Part shown: positions 8,264 to 16,222 of the stretch, in pieces
Numbering within the stretch: position 1 is the stretch's first letter
Layout of the letters: the number at the start of each line of letters is the position of its first letter
NCBI GenBank assembly: GCA_910587645.1
Contig: CAJUNA010000007.1
Coordinates: 1 to 64,000, forward strand
Direction: 5' to 3'
DNA: 64,000 bases
Origin: an uncultured Oscillospiraceae bacterium
Lineage (GTDB): Bacteria; Bacillota; Clostridia; Oscillospirales; Oscillospiraceae
The notes under the pieces: model-generated
Seen by the model: only the letters and a program-made list of their open reading frames with translations
The model's database searches: none
Told to the model about the DNA's origin: nothing
Made by a program: the position numbers and the translations under genes

Positions 8264-9393
8264 TGCGTAAACGGATTTTACCACTCCTGCTGGCGTTGAC
8301 GCTGGCAATGGGGCTTGCGCCCGCCGCCCTGGCAGCGGCGCGGCCCACTTTGTACTGTCAGGTGCGGCTGGACGATGAGGAAATACGCCTGACCCTGGAG
8401 GATCTGGAGGGCGAAGATATTTATGCCGTCCAATTGGAGCTGACCCTAGAGGGTGACTACGCGGGCTGTACCTTCTCCCCTGACAGTGACACGGCCTACG
8501 CGCCGGACTGCGGGGTAGAGACAGCGCGGAACCGCACCTATGTGACCATTTACCTGACTGACCGCGCGCCCATCAATGATGGCGAGAGCCTTGTGCTGGG
8601 AACCCTTGCTGTGGAAGGCATTACTGAGGACGCAATGCCCAAGACAGCGGAGGTCATCCTGCTGGACGAAAACCTGCGGCCCAACAGTGACTCCGGGCGC
8701 GTCTCTACGGACATCAGCGTCCGGGGCGAAAGCAAGCCTGATCCCAAGCCCAATCCAAAACCTACCCCCCCAACCCCCTCCCAGCCAGATACCCCGGAGC
8801 CTGCCCCCCCAACGCTGCCGGACATCCCCACTGTGCCGCCCTTTGCCGATGTGAAAGCCGGAGACTGGTTCTATGACGCGGTGGGCTATGTGTACGGCAA
8901 GGGCATGATGAACGGTGTGGACGGGAGCTCCTTCCAGCCCTACGCCGCTATAGACCGCGCCATGATCGTCACTATCCTCCACCGTCTGGAAGGCAGCCCC
9001 TCCGCTCTTCCCGCTTCTTTCACTGATGTGACGGCAGGAGCCTATTACGCGGGTCCTGTGGCCTGGGCTTCCGCTAACGGCGTTGTCAACGGGTATGAGG
9101 ACGGTACCTTCCGGCCTGCCACCGCGATCACCCGGGAGCAGTTGGCGGCGATCCTGTACCGCTACGCCCAGTATAGAGGGCTGGCCGGCCCCAACAGCCC
9201 CATGGGTAACCCCAACCAGTTCCCTGACGCTTCCTCCGTCTCTTCTTATGCTGCCGATGCCATGAGCTGGGCCATCGGCACTGGGCTGCTGACCGGCATA
9301 GACGGTAAGCTCCAGCCCCAGGGTACCGCCAACCGCGCCCAGGCGGCGGTGATCCTTCAACGGTTCTGCGTTGGGCTGATGGGTCTGTCATGA
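8260..9393 (+). CDS. SLH-anchored surface protein with cohesin-like domain
   Basis: A 377-residue exported protein. The start codon overlaps the stop of the M60 gene (ATGA at 8260-8263) with site aaggagga, so the two are translationally coupled. Order of parts: signal peptide (to about 27, LAA cleavage region), a beta-rich domain at about 28-150 with the look of a cohesin or cohesin-like fold (IYAVQLELTLEG, then LVLGTLAVEGIT), a Pro/Lys linker at about 155-190, and three SLH repeats starting near 194 (FADVKAGDWFYDAV), 252 (FTDVTAGAYYAGPV) and 320. SLH repeats bind pyruvylated wall polymer. The layout cohesin-linker-SLH is that of cellulosome anchoring scaffoldins. The SLH call is firm; the cohesin call is my reading of pattern and length and needs profile or structure checks. 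Confidence 0.82.
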   Translation: MMRKRILPLLLALTLAMGLAPAALAAARPTLYCQVRLDDEEIRLTLEDLEGEDIYAVQLELTLEGDYAGCTFSPDSDTAYAPDCGVETARNRTYVTIYLTDRAPINDGESLVLGTLAVEGITEDAMPKTAEVILLDENLRPNSDSGRVSTDISVRGESKPDPKPNPKPTPPTPSQPDTPEPAPPTLPDIPTVPPFADVKAGDWFYDAVGYVYGKGMMNGVDGSSFQPYAAIDRAMIVTILHRLEGSPSALPASFTDVTAGAYYAGPVAWASANGVVNGYEDGTFRPATAITREQLAAILYRYAQYRGLAGPNSPMGNPNQFPDASSVSSYAADAMSWAIGTGLLTGIDGKLQPQGTANRAQAAVILQRFCVGLMGLS

Positions 9394-9803
9394 TCCTTGC
9401 AGCCTGCATCGACGACCGGGGCGGGATGCTCTTCCACCACCGCCGCCAGAGCCAGGACCGTCTCCTCCGGCAGGATTTGCTGGAGGAGGCCGCCGGGCGG
9501 CCGGTCTGGATGAGCGCCTACTCCTACAAGCTGTTTTCCCCGGCTCCAGAAAATGTCCACACCGCAGAAGACTTTTTCAGCCGGGCGTTGGAAGGGGAAT
9601 GGTGTTTTTTCGAAGACGTGGATCCCGCGCCCTGGCTTTCGAAGGCAGAAAAGGTGGTTTTATACCGTTGGAACCGGATCTATCCTGCTGACCTGTACTT
9701 TCCGGATCTTCCGGAGGGATGGAAAGTGGAGCGGCGGGAGGACTTCCCCGGGTCCAGCCATGAGATGATCTCAAAGGAGGTTTTGGTACGACCAGAGAGA
9801 TAA
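9390..9803 (+). CDS. Conserved hypothetical protein, 137 residues
   Basis: The start overlaps the stop of the SLH gene (ATGA at 9390-9393), placing it in the same operon. The protein begins MILAACIDDRGGMLFHHRRQSQD and ends in charged residues. I recognise it only as a type found in gut clostridia, sometimes annotated as ribonuclease Z without any metallo-beta-lactamase motif being visible. There is no signal peptide after the first residues. Its coupling to surface proteins on one side and a secreted nuclease on the other suggests a small cytoplasmic accessory, but no function can be stated. Confidence 0.6.
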   Translation: MILAACIDDRGGMLFHHRRQSQDRLLRQDLLEEAAGRPVWMSAYSYKLFSPAPENVHTAEDFFSRALEGEWCFFEDVDPAPWLSKAEKVVLYRWNRIYPADLYFPDLPEGWKVERREDFPGSSHEMISKEVLVRPER

Positions 9804-10657
9804 AACGGGCCGTATTGGCGCTGGCTGCCTTATGCAGCCTGTTGCTGGCGGGCTGTCAGGGCCAGCAAGGCTGGGATGCGTCTTCCACTGTTGCGCTGAC
9901 GGATATCCCGCCCTTTTCCGGCCAGCCATATGTAGCAATCAATGGCAATGAGCCGTCCTTCCTGCCGGGGGAGATGACCACCAGTTCCTATGAGGTCTAC
10001 AGCCCTCTGGACAGCCTGGGCCGCTGTGGCGTGGCCAGCGCGTGCATCGGCGTGGATCTGATGCCCACCGGGGAGCGGGGATCCATCGGCCAGGTGAAGC
10101 CCAGCGGGTGGCAGACCGTGAAATATGACTGCGTGGATGGGAAATACCTCTACAACCGATGCCATCTGATCGGTTATCAGCTCTCCGGCGAGAACGCCAA
10201 TAAGCAGAACCTCATTACTGGCACCCGCTATATGAATGTAGACGGGATGCTGCCCTTTGAGAACATGGTGGCCGACTATGTCAAGGAAACGGAGAACCAT
10301 GTGCTCTACCGGGTAACGCCTATGTATACTGGCGATGATCTGGTAGCCGCAGGCGTCCTCATGGAAGCCAAGAGCGTAGAGGACGATGGCGAGGGCGTTT
10401 GCTTCAGCGTCTACGTCTACAACTGCCAGCCTGGGGTGGAGATCGACTATGCCACCGGGGAAAGCTGGCTGGAGGGCGGGACTCGTCCAGAGACGCCGGA
10501 AATCATATATGTCCTCAACACCAGTTCGAAAAAGTTCCATCTGCCGGATTGCTCCGGCGCGGCATCTATGAAAGCTGAAAACCGGCAGGAGTACAGCGGC
10601 AGCCGGGAAAGCCTGGTCAGCCAGGGGTATCAGCCCTGCGGAACTTGTAAGCCATAA
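9788..10657 (+). CDS. Lipoprotein DNA/RNA non-specific endonuclease (apparent ACG start)
   Basis: An exported nuclease of the beta-beta-alpha-metal (Endonuclease_NS) type. The motif NRCHLIGYQLSG followed by NLITGTRYMNV carries the catalytic His (about residue 126) and the metal-binding Asn. A C-terminal metal-binding segment HLPDC...PCGTCKP is typical of clostridial nucleases and other envelope proteins. The best ribosome site (aaaggagg, ending 9780) is followed 7 nt later by ACG at 9788, which would give TREIKRAVLALAALCSLLLA then GC, a perfect lipoprotein signal with the lipobox LAGC. The first standard start codon (TTG 9815) lies 34 nt from the site and loses the basic N-region. The gene overlaps its upstream neighbour by 16 bp. 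The enzyme call is firm; the start is uncertain. Confidence 0.8.
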   Translation, partial: TTREIKRAVLALAALCSLLLAGCQGQQGWDASSTVALTDIPPFSGQPYVAINGNEPSFLPGEMTTSSYEVYSPLDSLGRCGVASACIGVDLMPTGERGSIGQVKPSGWQTVKYDCVDGKYLYNRCHLIGYQLSGENANKQNLITGTRYMNVDGMLPFENMVADYVKETENHVLYRVTPMYTGDDLVAAGVLMEAKSVEDDGEGVCFSVYVYNCQPGVEIDYATGESWLEGGTRPETPEIIYVLNTSSKKFHLPDCSGAASMKAENRQEYSGSRESLVSQGYQPCGTCKP

Positions 10658-10673
10658 TCGGGAGCCTTTTTCA

Positions 10674-10702
10674 CGGGATCCGTCCTTTCCGGGCGGATCC
10701 CG
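10674..10702 (+). terminator. Terminator of the surface-protein operon
   Basis: A 9-bp perfect stem (cgggatccg 10674-10682, cggatcccg 10694-10702) is followed by cattttat, 17 nt after the nuclease stop. Confidence 0.75.
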
Positions 10703-10712
10703 CATTTTATCG

Positions 10713-10741
10713 TTGTCAGTGGGCCGGTTTTGTGGTACACT
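10713..10741 (+). promoter_or_regulatory. Promoter for the NodB-like protein gene
   Basis: TTGTCA (10713-10718) and TACACT (10736-10741) with a 17-bp spacer and an upstream TGG. It lies 45 bp before the GTG start at 10786. Confidence 0.75.
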
Positions 10742-10785
10742 GGATATACTGTAGTCGCAGAATATCCGGGAAGGAGGTTCGGCCG

Positions 10786-11898
10786 GTGAAAGAAAAACCA
10801 AGGCGGCTTGCGCCGCTGTGGATGGTTTTGGCGCTACTGGCGGCTCTGTTGCCGGGGACAGGGGCGGCTTCCGGGAACGGGGCCTATTTTACCGCCGCCA
10901 ATGAGCAGCTTATGGATCTGAACGCGGAAACCATGCCCTTTTACTCCAACGGCGTCCTCTATGTGTCCAGCCGGGTTTTTGAGGGCGGAGAGGTGGGCCT
11001 GTCCTATGGACGCAACACCACGCTGGGACTGGCCACGCTGTACCGCCAGGGAAGCAACCTGGATCTGCGCTTTGACCTGGCGGGGCAGGTAGCCTACGAT
11101 AAGCAGGGGAATTTTTACGATGGATACGCGGTGGAAAAGGGCGGCGTGGTATTTTTCCCGCTGAAGCTGGTCTGCCGGTATTTTGGGTTGACCTGGAGCC
11201 AAACGGAGACAGATATCGCCCCGCTGATCCGCGTAAAAAGCGGCAGCGTTATCCTCAACGACAGCGACTTTATCAGCGCCGCTACCAATCTAATGACCCT
11301 GCGGTATGACGAATACCTGCGCACCCAAAGCTCCCGGCCCTCCCAGCCCGGGACTGCCACCACACCGGAACCTCCTGTCCAGGAGGAGCTGCCCGTTCAA
11401 GCGGCGGAAGGCCAGAAGGTTTACCTCGTTTTCGATGGCAGGGATGCCCGGGACATCCTGCCTGCACTGGACGGTGCCCATGCCACCTTCCTGTTGACGG
11501 TAGAAGAAATGGAGGACGGCGATCTGCTGCGCGCCTTGGTGGGCGGCGGCCATGAGATTGCCCTACGGGTCCTCAGCAACACGGCGGAGGACGCGGCAGA
11601 GGAGCTGCGGCAGGGGCGGGACGCCCTGTGGCAGGCGGCTTGCTGCTGGCTTGAGTTAGCCTGGTATGACGGGGAAGCGGATATAAGCGGGACTCTGTCC
11701 AGCCAGGGCTTCCTCCTGGTTTCCGCAGAATTGGATCTAGGCGGCGGCGCTTTGGAACTGCTGCGTGCCATCGGGCGGCATAGAGAAGATGTGGCCGCAT
11801 ATTTAGGCGGTAGCGGTTGCCTGCCGGCCCTGCCAGAGGTGCTGGAGAGCCTGGAAGAAGGCCGCTACCGGCTCAGCGCGTGGCGGCTGACAGCGTAA
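10786..11898 (+). CDS. Secreted protein with Cu-amine-oxidase-N-like and degenerate NodB-like domains
   Basis: The start is GTG 10786 with aaggagg 8 nt upstream; the 370-residue product has a signal peptide (basic MKEKPRR, then a hydrophobic run ending near GAASG). The first half contains a beta-rich segment with paired motifs like FYSNGVLYVSSRVFE and GVVFFPLKLVCRYFGLTW. These resemble the stalk or copper-amine-oxidase N-terminal domain of clostridial wall proteins. After a Pro/Thr linker (about residues 180-215) the second half resembles a NodB polysaccharide-deacetylase fold (HATFLLTVEEM, GGGHEIALRVLSN), but the catalytic Asp-Asp and HxxxH metal sites are not visible. It is probably a non-catalytic wall or glycan-binding protein. 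It is a single-gene unit just before the envelope two-component system. Confidence 0.6.
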   Translation: MKEKPRRLAPLWMVLALLAALLPGTGAASGNGAYFTAANEQLMDLNAETMPFYSNGVLYVSSRVFEGGEVGLSYGRNTTLGLATLYRQGSNLDLRFDLAGQVAYDKQGNFYDGYAVEKGGVVFFPLKLVCRYFGLTWSQTETDIAPLIRVKSGSVILNDSDFISAATNLMTLRYDEYLRTQSSRPSQPGTATTPEPPVQEELPVQAAEGQKVYLVFDGRDARDILPALDGAHATFLLTVEEMEDGDLLRALVGGGHEIALRVLSNTAEDAAEELRQGRDALWQAACCWLELAWYDGEADISGTLSSQGFLLVSAELDLGGGALELLRAIGRHREDVAAYLGGSGCLPALPEVLESLEEGRYRLSAWRLTA

Positions 11899-11944
11899 CC
11901 CTGCGTAATTTACAGAAAGTTCAAGAAGAAATCCCGTTTTCGGG

Positions 11945-11950
11945 TATAAT
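11945..11950 (+). promoter_or_regulatory. -10 element for the two-component operon
   Basis: A consensus TATAAT lies 63 bp before the response-regulator ATG, within the small palindrome cccgttttcggg/tataat. A matching -35 is weak (ttcaag at 11920), so the promoter may need an activator, possibly the regulator itself. Confidence 0.5.
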
Positions 11951-12012
11951 TGGAATTAATACGATGGAGAAGTCCCAGTTCCGGCAATTTTGCCGGGGGA
12001 CGGGAGGATAAC

Positions 12013-12705
12013 ATGGCTAGAAAGATCCTGGTGGTGGAGGACGACCACAATATTTCCGATCTGATCCGGATGTACCTGGACAAAGAAGGCTTCGAAGTAC
12101 AGGCAGTCTTTGATGGCGGCACGGCGGTGGAGACATTTCGCGCCTGGCAGCCGGACATGGTATTGTTAGACCTGATGCTGCCAGTCATGGACGGCTGGGC
12201 GGTCTGCGGGAAAATCCGGGAGAGCAGCCGGACGCCGATTATCATGATTACGGCGAAAAGCGAGGTTTTTGACCGGATCCAGGGCCTTGAGATGGGGGCG
12301 GATGATTACATCGTCAAACCCTTTGAGATGAAGGAACTGATTGCCCGGATCAATGCGGTGCTGCGGCGGACTGAAATCCCGGAGGATACCCGGAAGCGGC
12401 TGGTGTTTGACAAATTGGAAATCAATTTGGATTCCTATGAGTTGACGGTGGATGGGAAAAAAGTAGACACGCCACCGAAGGAGCTGGAGCTTTTATATCA
12501 TCTGGCGTCCACGCCGAACCGGGTTTACACCAGGAACCAATTATTGGATGAGGTATGGGGCTTTGACTATTTCGGCGACAGCCGGACGGTAGACGTCCAC
12601 ATCAAACGGCTCCGGGAAAAGGTTGAGGATGTGTCCGACCAATGGGCATTGAAGACTGTCTGGGGGGTTGGATACAAATTCGAGGTGGCTCCCAAGGGAA
12701 AGTAA
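12013..12705 (+). CDS. OmpR/PhoB-family response regulator
   Basis: A 230-residue regulator starting at ATG 12013 (site gggagga). The receiver domain shows the acidic pair ED-D at 9-11, the phosphorylation Asp at 53 (MVLLDLMLP), the conserved Thr in MITAKS and the Lys in VKPFE. The C-terminal winged helix (about 130-230) has the trans_reg_C pattern ELLYHLASTPNRV, RTVDVHIKRLREK and VWGVGYKF. It is followed by a histidine kinase and an HtrA protease, so it very likely controls an envelope-quality or cell-wall response, in the style of the WalR/MtrA group. Confidence 0.95.
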   Translation: MARKILVVEDDHNISDLIRMYLDKEGFEVQAVFDGGTAVETFRAWQPDMVLLDLMLPVMDGWAVCGKIRESSRTPIIMITAKSEVFDRIQGLEMGADDYIVKPFEMKELIARINAVLRRTEIPEDTRKRLVFDKLEINLDSYELTVDGKKVDTPPKELELLYHLASTPNRVYTRNQLLDEVWGFDYFGDSRTVDVHIKRLREKVEDVSDQWALKTVWGVGYKFEVAPKGK

Positions 12706-12789
12706 GCCCCCGCGAGCCGAAAGCGCCCGGGCCGGTTCCAGGAAAATGTATCTCTCGCGCCCGGAAGGCGCGAAGAAGGAGACGGGGCA

Positions 12790-14232
12790 ATGAGCAGATT
12801 TAAGGGCATCTACTGGCGGACATTTACCGTCACCGTAGGAATGGTGGCACTGACGTTGGTCTTGCTGGGGGCGTCCTTTTTTTCCTTAACATACAGCTAT
12901 ATTATGACGGAAAAAAGGAGCGAGCTGAAAGACCGGGCTGAAATCATCGCCCAAATGGCTTTGGAAGCTTACGTGCGTCCCCAGTCCTATAACGCCCACA
13001 GGGAAAACATCCGCTCTATGCTCGATGTAGCCGAGCTGATGAGCGACACAGATTTTTTGATCTGGGTTCCTTCTGAGGGCGAATTTATGGGAACCGATAC
13101 CAGTATGCACAACCAGCAGCTCCAGCTCCCTGTTTCCATGTGGGAAAAGTTATCCAAGGGCGAGGTTTACATGGGCGTGTCAACCCTGGGATATTACGAA
13201 AAACCCCGGGCAATTGTCGCCGTACCTGCCCGCAGCGAGGGGTTGGTGGAGATTGGCCCCGTCCTCGCGGTGGCGGAGCCTAATGCCATGACCGAAATGT
13301 GGCGGGCTTTTCTGGGAATCTTTGGAATGACTGCGATTACGGTGCTGCTGATCGCCTTTGTGGCAACGGCAACGACCACTATGCAGCAGACAAAGCCTAT
13401 CCGGGACATGGCCTCCGCGTCCAGAAAATTTGCTGAGGGAAACTTCGATGCCCGGGTCATGAACACAGGGCGGGAGGACGAAATCGGAGAATTGATCGAA
13501 TCCTTCAACGCCATGGCTGATTCCCTACAAAAGACCGAGCAGCAGCGCCGGGAATTTATTGCTAATATTTCCCACGAGCTGAAAACGCCCATGACCACCA
13601 TCGCTGGCTACGCTGATGGTATCCTAGACGGGGTAATCTCCCCCGAGGAGGAACGGCAATACCTCTCCATCATCTCCGATGAGAGCCGGAGGTTGAGCCG
13701 CCTGGTCCGCCGGATGCTGGACGTGAGCCAACTGCAAAGCCTGGACCTAATCAAACAGAAAAAGCCCTTCGACCTCTCGGAATCCATGCGGCGGGTGCTG
13801 GTATCCATGGAGAAAAAGATCACCAACCGGGGCCTGGATGTGGATGTGGAGATCCCGGAGGATCCGGTGATCGTGCTGGGTGACAATGACCTGCTGACCC
13901 AAGTGGTGTATAACCTGCTGGAAAACGCCGCCAAATTTGCTTCCCAGGGCAGCACTCTCTTCCTAGGGCTGGAAAAAGCGGGGAGCAAGGCAGTGGTTAC
14001 GGTTCGCAACGCGGGGCTGACCATCCCGCCGGAGGAACTGCCGCTGCTGTTTGAGCGGTTCCATAAGAGCGACCGCTCCCGCAGCGCCGATAAGGACGGC
14101 GTAGGACTAGGGCTGTATATCGTTCGGACGATCCTGGAGCAGCACCATGAGAAAATCACCGCCACCAGTGAAGACGGCGTGACCACCTTCTCCTTCACCG
14201 TTCAGTTGGCGGAGGAAGCGGGGAAACCCTGA
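12790..14232 (+). CDS. Membrane sensor histidine kinase
   Basis: A 480-residue kinase partner of the upstream regulator; the 84-bp gap between them holds an agaaggaga ribosome site. Two membrane spans (about 13-37 and 175-197) bracket an extracytoplasmic sensor of about 135 residues. A HAMP domain (about 198-250) follows, then a HisKA domain with the phospho-acceptor His 262 in NISHELKTPMTT. The ATPase domain shows the N-box (YNLLENAAKFA), a G1 box DKDGVGLGLYIV and an FERF motif. The sensor sequence does not reveal the ligand. All kinase residues look intact. Confidence 0.95.
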   Translation: MSRFKGIYWRTFTVTVGMVALTLVLLGASFFSLTYSYIMTEKRSELKDRAEIIAQMALEAYVRPQSYNAHRENIRSMLDVAELMSDTDFLIWVPSEGEFMGTDTSMHNQQLQLPVSMWEKLSKGEVYMGVSTLGYYEKPRAIVAVPARSEGLVEIGPVLAVAEPNAMTEMWRAFLGIFGMTAITVLLIAFVATATTTMQQTKPIRDMASASRKFAEGNFDARVMNTGREDEIGELIESFNAMADSLQKTEQQRREFIANISHELKTPMTTIAGYADGILDGVISPEEERQYLSIISDESRRLSRLVRRMLDVSQLQSLDLIKQKKPFDLSESMRRVLVSMEKKITNRGLDVDVEIPEDPVIVLGDNDLLTQVVYNLLENAAKFASQGSTLFLGLEKAGSKAVVTVRNAGLTIPPEELPLLFERFHKSDRSRSADKDGVGLGLYIVRTILEQHHEKITATSEDGVTTFSFTVQLAEEAGKP

Positions 14233-14295
14233 GGGGTTTTGAAATCCGAATGTAAGGAATGTGTGCCTATGGAAGATATTAGGAGGGAATTTGCC

Positions 14296-15648
14296 ATGTC
14301 TCCTACAGATCAAGAGGTTGTTCTGACCTATCGCCCCCAGGAAGCGGAACCGGTGGTGCTTCGCTATGAGCGGGAATTGCCAGAGCGTATGCGGCCCCGG
14401 GAGGAAGCGCCTGCTATCCCTTCCCGGACCGGCCCAACTCCTTTAAGCCCCCTGAACCCGCCGGAAAAGCCTAAAAAGCATTGGGGTGTAAGGCTATATG
14501 TAGGAATTTCTCTGCTGGTAATCGTGATTTGCCTGGGCGTTGGAATTTGGTATGCGGGGCAGTATGACTGGGCGCTACCGGGTTCCTCGCCGGATCAACA
14601 ACCGGGCGGCCGGGACGATATGCTGCCTTGGGGAGACGATTACTACCGCTGGAATGAGGAGGAACCGAAGGATACCACCATCTCTATCCCCACCTACCCC
14701 ACTGGCGGAGAAACACGGCTGAGCCTTTTTCAGGCAGGAAGCCTGCCAAAGCTAACCATCCAGGAGATCTACGATAAAGTGACCCCCTCGGTGGTGGCGG
14801 TATTGGGACAGCAAAAGCTTTACGCCAGCGTGGGCACCGGGGTGATTTTCTCCCCGGATGGGTACATCGTTACCAACTGCCATGTCATCGCCGGATGCAG
14901 CCGCTGCGCTGTATGGATCACCAATGCCTACGGCGTGGATAAGGAATACGAGGCCAAGGTGGTGGGGTATGACGCGGACGCGGATTTGGCCGTATTGAAG
15001 GTAGACGGGACAGATTTGCCAGCGGCGGAATTCGGCGTATCGGATGACTTGCAGGTAGGGGATCCAGTCTACGCAATTGGCAACCCTCTGGGGCTAGAAC
15101 TGCGCAACACCCTGACCGATGGCATCGTGTCTGCCATCAACCGGGACGTAGATGTGGACGGTGTGACCATGACGCTGATCCAGACCACTGCCGCGCTGAA
15201 CTCCGGCAACTCAGGTGGGCCGCTAATCAACCAGTATGGGCAGGTCATTGGCATCAATACCATTAAAATGATGAGCGATTACGATACCATCGAAGGGTTA
15301 GGATTCGCGATTCCCTCCAGCCTTGCCCTGCGATGGATCAACGAATTAATTGAGTTTGGAGAACTGCAACCCCAGCCTGTGCTGGGTGTCACGGTGAACC
15401 GGATCCCGGAAACTTTGCCAGACGGTACCATTGGCCTGCTGCTGGATGAAGTCTGGCCGGGGCTCAGCGGCGACCGGGCCGGACTGCGGGAGGGGGATTT
15501 CCTGGTGCGCTTTGCGGGGGAAGATATTGTCAGCCTTCAACAATTGCTGAACATCCGCCGGAGCCTGCGGGTTGGCGATGCGGTAGACGTGCGGGTATTC
15601 CGGGACGGGAAATACGTGGATGTCGTCATGATTATGATGGCGGAATAA
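14296..15648 (+). CDS. HtrA/DegP-type membrane-anchored serine protease
   Basis: A 450-residue S1C protease. I chose ATG 14296 because aggaggg lies 8 nt upstream; a TTG at 14239 and an ATG at 14269 are in frame but have poorer sites. A Pro-rich cytoplasmic tail of about 60 residues leads to one membrane span (about 63-88, GVRLYVGISLLVIVICLGV). The protease domain has the triad His 196 (TNCHVI), Asp 230 (DADLAVLKV) and Ser 306 (GNSGGPL), and is followed by one PDZ domain (about 355-450). It degrades or refolds damaged exported proteins. Its place right after a two-component system suggests stress-induced expression. Confidence 0.95.
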   Translation: MSPTDQEVVLTYRPQEAEPVVLRYERELPERMRPREEAPAIPSRTGPTPLSPLNPPEKPKKHWGVRLYVGISLLVIVICLGVGIWYAGQYDWALPGSSPDQQPGGRDDMLPWGDDYYRWNEEEPKDTTISIPTYPTGGETRLSLFQAGSLPKLTIQEIYDKVTPSVVAVLGQQKLYASVGTGVIFSPDGYIVTNCHVIAGCSRCAVWITNAYGVDKEYEAKVVGYDADADLAVLKVDGTDLPAAEFGVSDDLQVGDPVYAIGNPLGLELRNTLTDGIVSAINRDVDVDGVTMTLIQTTAALNSGNSGGPLINQYGQVIGINTIKMMSDYDTIEGLGFAIPSSLALRWINELIEFGELQPQPVLGVTVNRIPETLPDGTIGLLLDEVWPGLSGDRAGLREGDFLVRFAGEDIVSLQQLLNIRRSLRVGDAVDVRVFRDGKYVDVVMIMMAE

Positions 15649-15662
15649 GAAAGGGGCTGTCT

Positions 15663-16043
15663 ATGGGGCCTGATGTGCTGTTCTTTTTTGAGAAAGACCC
15701 AGCAGCTTTGGAGCTTTATGAGGTTTTCGAGACAAAGGTTCTCGCGGCAGTGGGGGACGTGGCCATCAGGGTACAGAAAACGCAGATCACCTTTACTAAT
15801 CCACGGGTATTTGCCGCTGTTTCCCTGCTTCCTGTTCGAAAGAAGCCCCAGAGGCCAGAGCACTACATTACTGTGACCCTGGGCCTGCCCAGGCAACTGG
15901 AATCGTCCCGGGTGGACGCGGTCTCGGAGCCATATCCAACGAGATGGACACATCACTTGATGATTGTCTCTGCGGAGGAGATCGATGGAGAACTCATGGA
16001 TTGGGTGAAAGAGGCGGCGGCTTTTTCGGCAACAAAGCGGTAA
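15663..16043 (+). CDS. DUF5655 domain protein
   Basis: A 126-residue soluble protein 14 bp after htrA, with site aagaaagggg. The second half fits the DUF5655 pattern: repeated basic and aromatic residues, then HHLMIVSAEEID and ELMDWVKEAAAFSATK at the C-terminus. Members occur alone or fused to transport-linked proteins; no biochemical activity is established that I know of. It is probably cotranscribed with the two-component/htrA genes and ends in a strong terminator. Confidence 0.7.
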   Translation: MGPDVLFFFEKDPAALELYEVFETKVLAAVGDVAIRVQKTQITFTNPRVFAAVSLLPVRKKPQRPEHYITVTLGLPRQLESSRVDAVSEPYPTRWTHHLMIVSAEEIDGELMDWVKEAAAFSATKR

Positions 16044-16058
16044 AGTAAAAATAGGAAG

Positions 16059-16104
16059 CAGGTTCCGGACATAGAGGTTCTGTGTCCGGAACCTGTTGTT
16101 TTTT
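16059..16104 (+). terminator. Terminator of the two-component/htrA operon
   Basis: A 13-bp perfect stem (caggttccggaca 16059-16071, tgtccggaacctg 16083-16095) is followed by ttgtttttt. Confidence 0.9.
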
Positions 16105-16120
16105 AGCATAGAAAAGAGAA

Positions 16121-16146
16121 GCCGGCGCAGCATACGCTGCGCCGGC
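16121..16146. terminator. GC-rich hairpin, probable terminator of the giant protease gene
   Basis: An 11-bp perfect stem (gccggcgcagc 16121-16131, gctgcgccggc 16136-16146) with a 4-nt loop lies 76 nt beyond the stop of the minus-strand protease. It sits back to back with the plus-strand terminator and can act in either direction. Confidence 0.65.
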
Positions 16147-16222
16147 CTTTGCTATGGGTTGTTTTGCGGTGTCAATCCCTGGGGCGCGTTATCACACCCA
16201 CCAGTCAGGGAACAATCAGGTT

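Noticed and set aside
5864..8308. An 814-codon minus-strand frame opposite the M60 gene
   Set aside because: No ribosome site, no domain; explained by the codon bias of the opposite gene.
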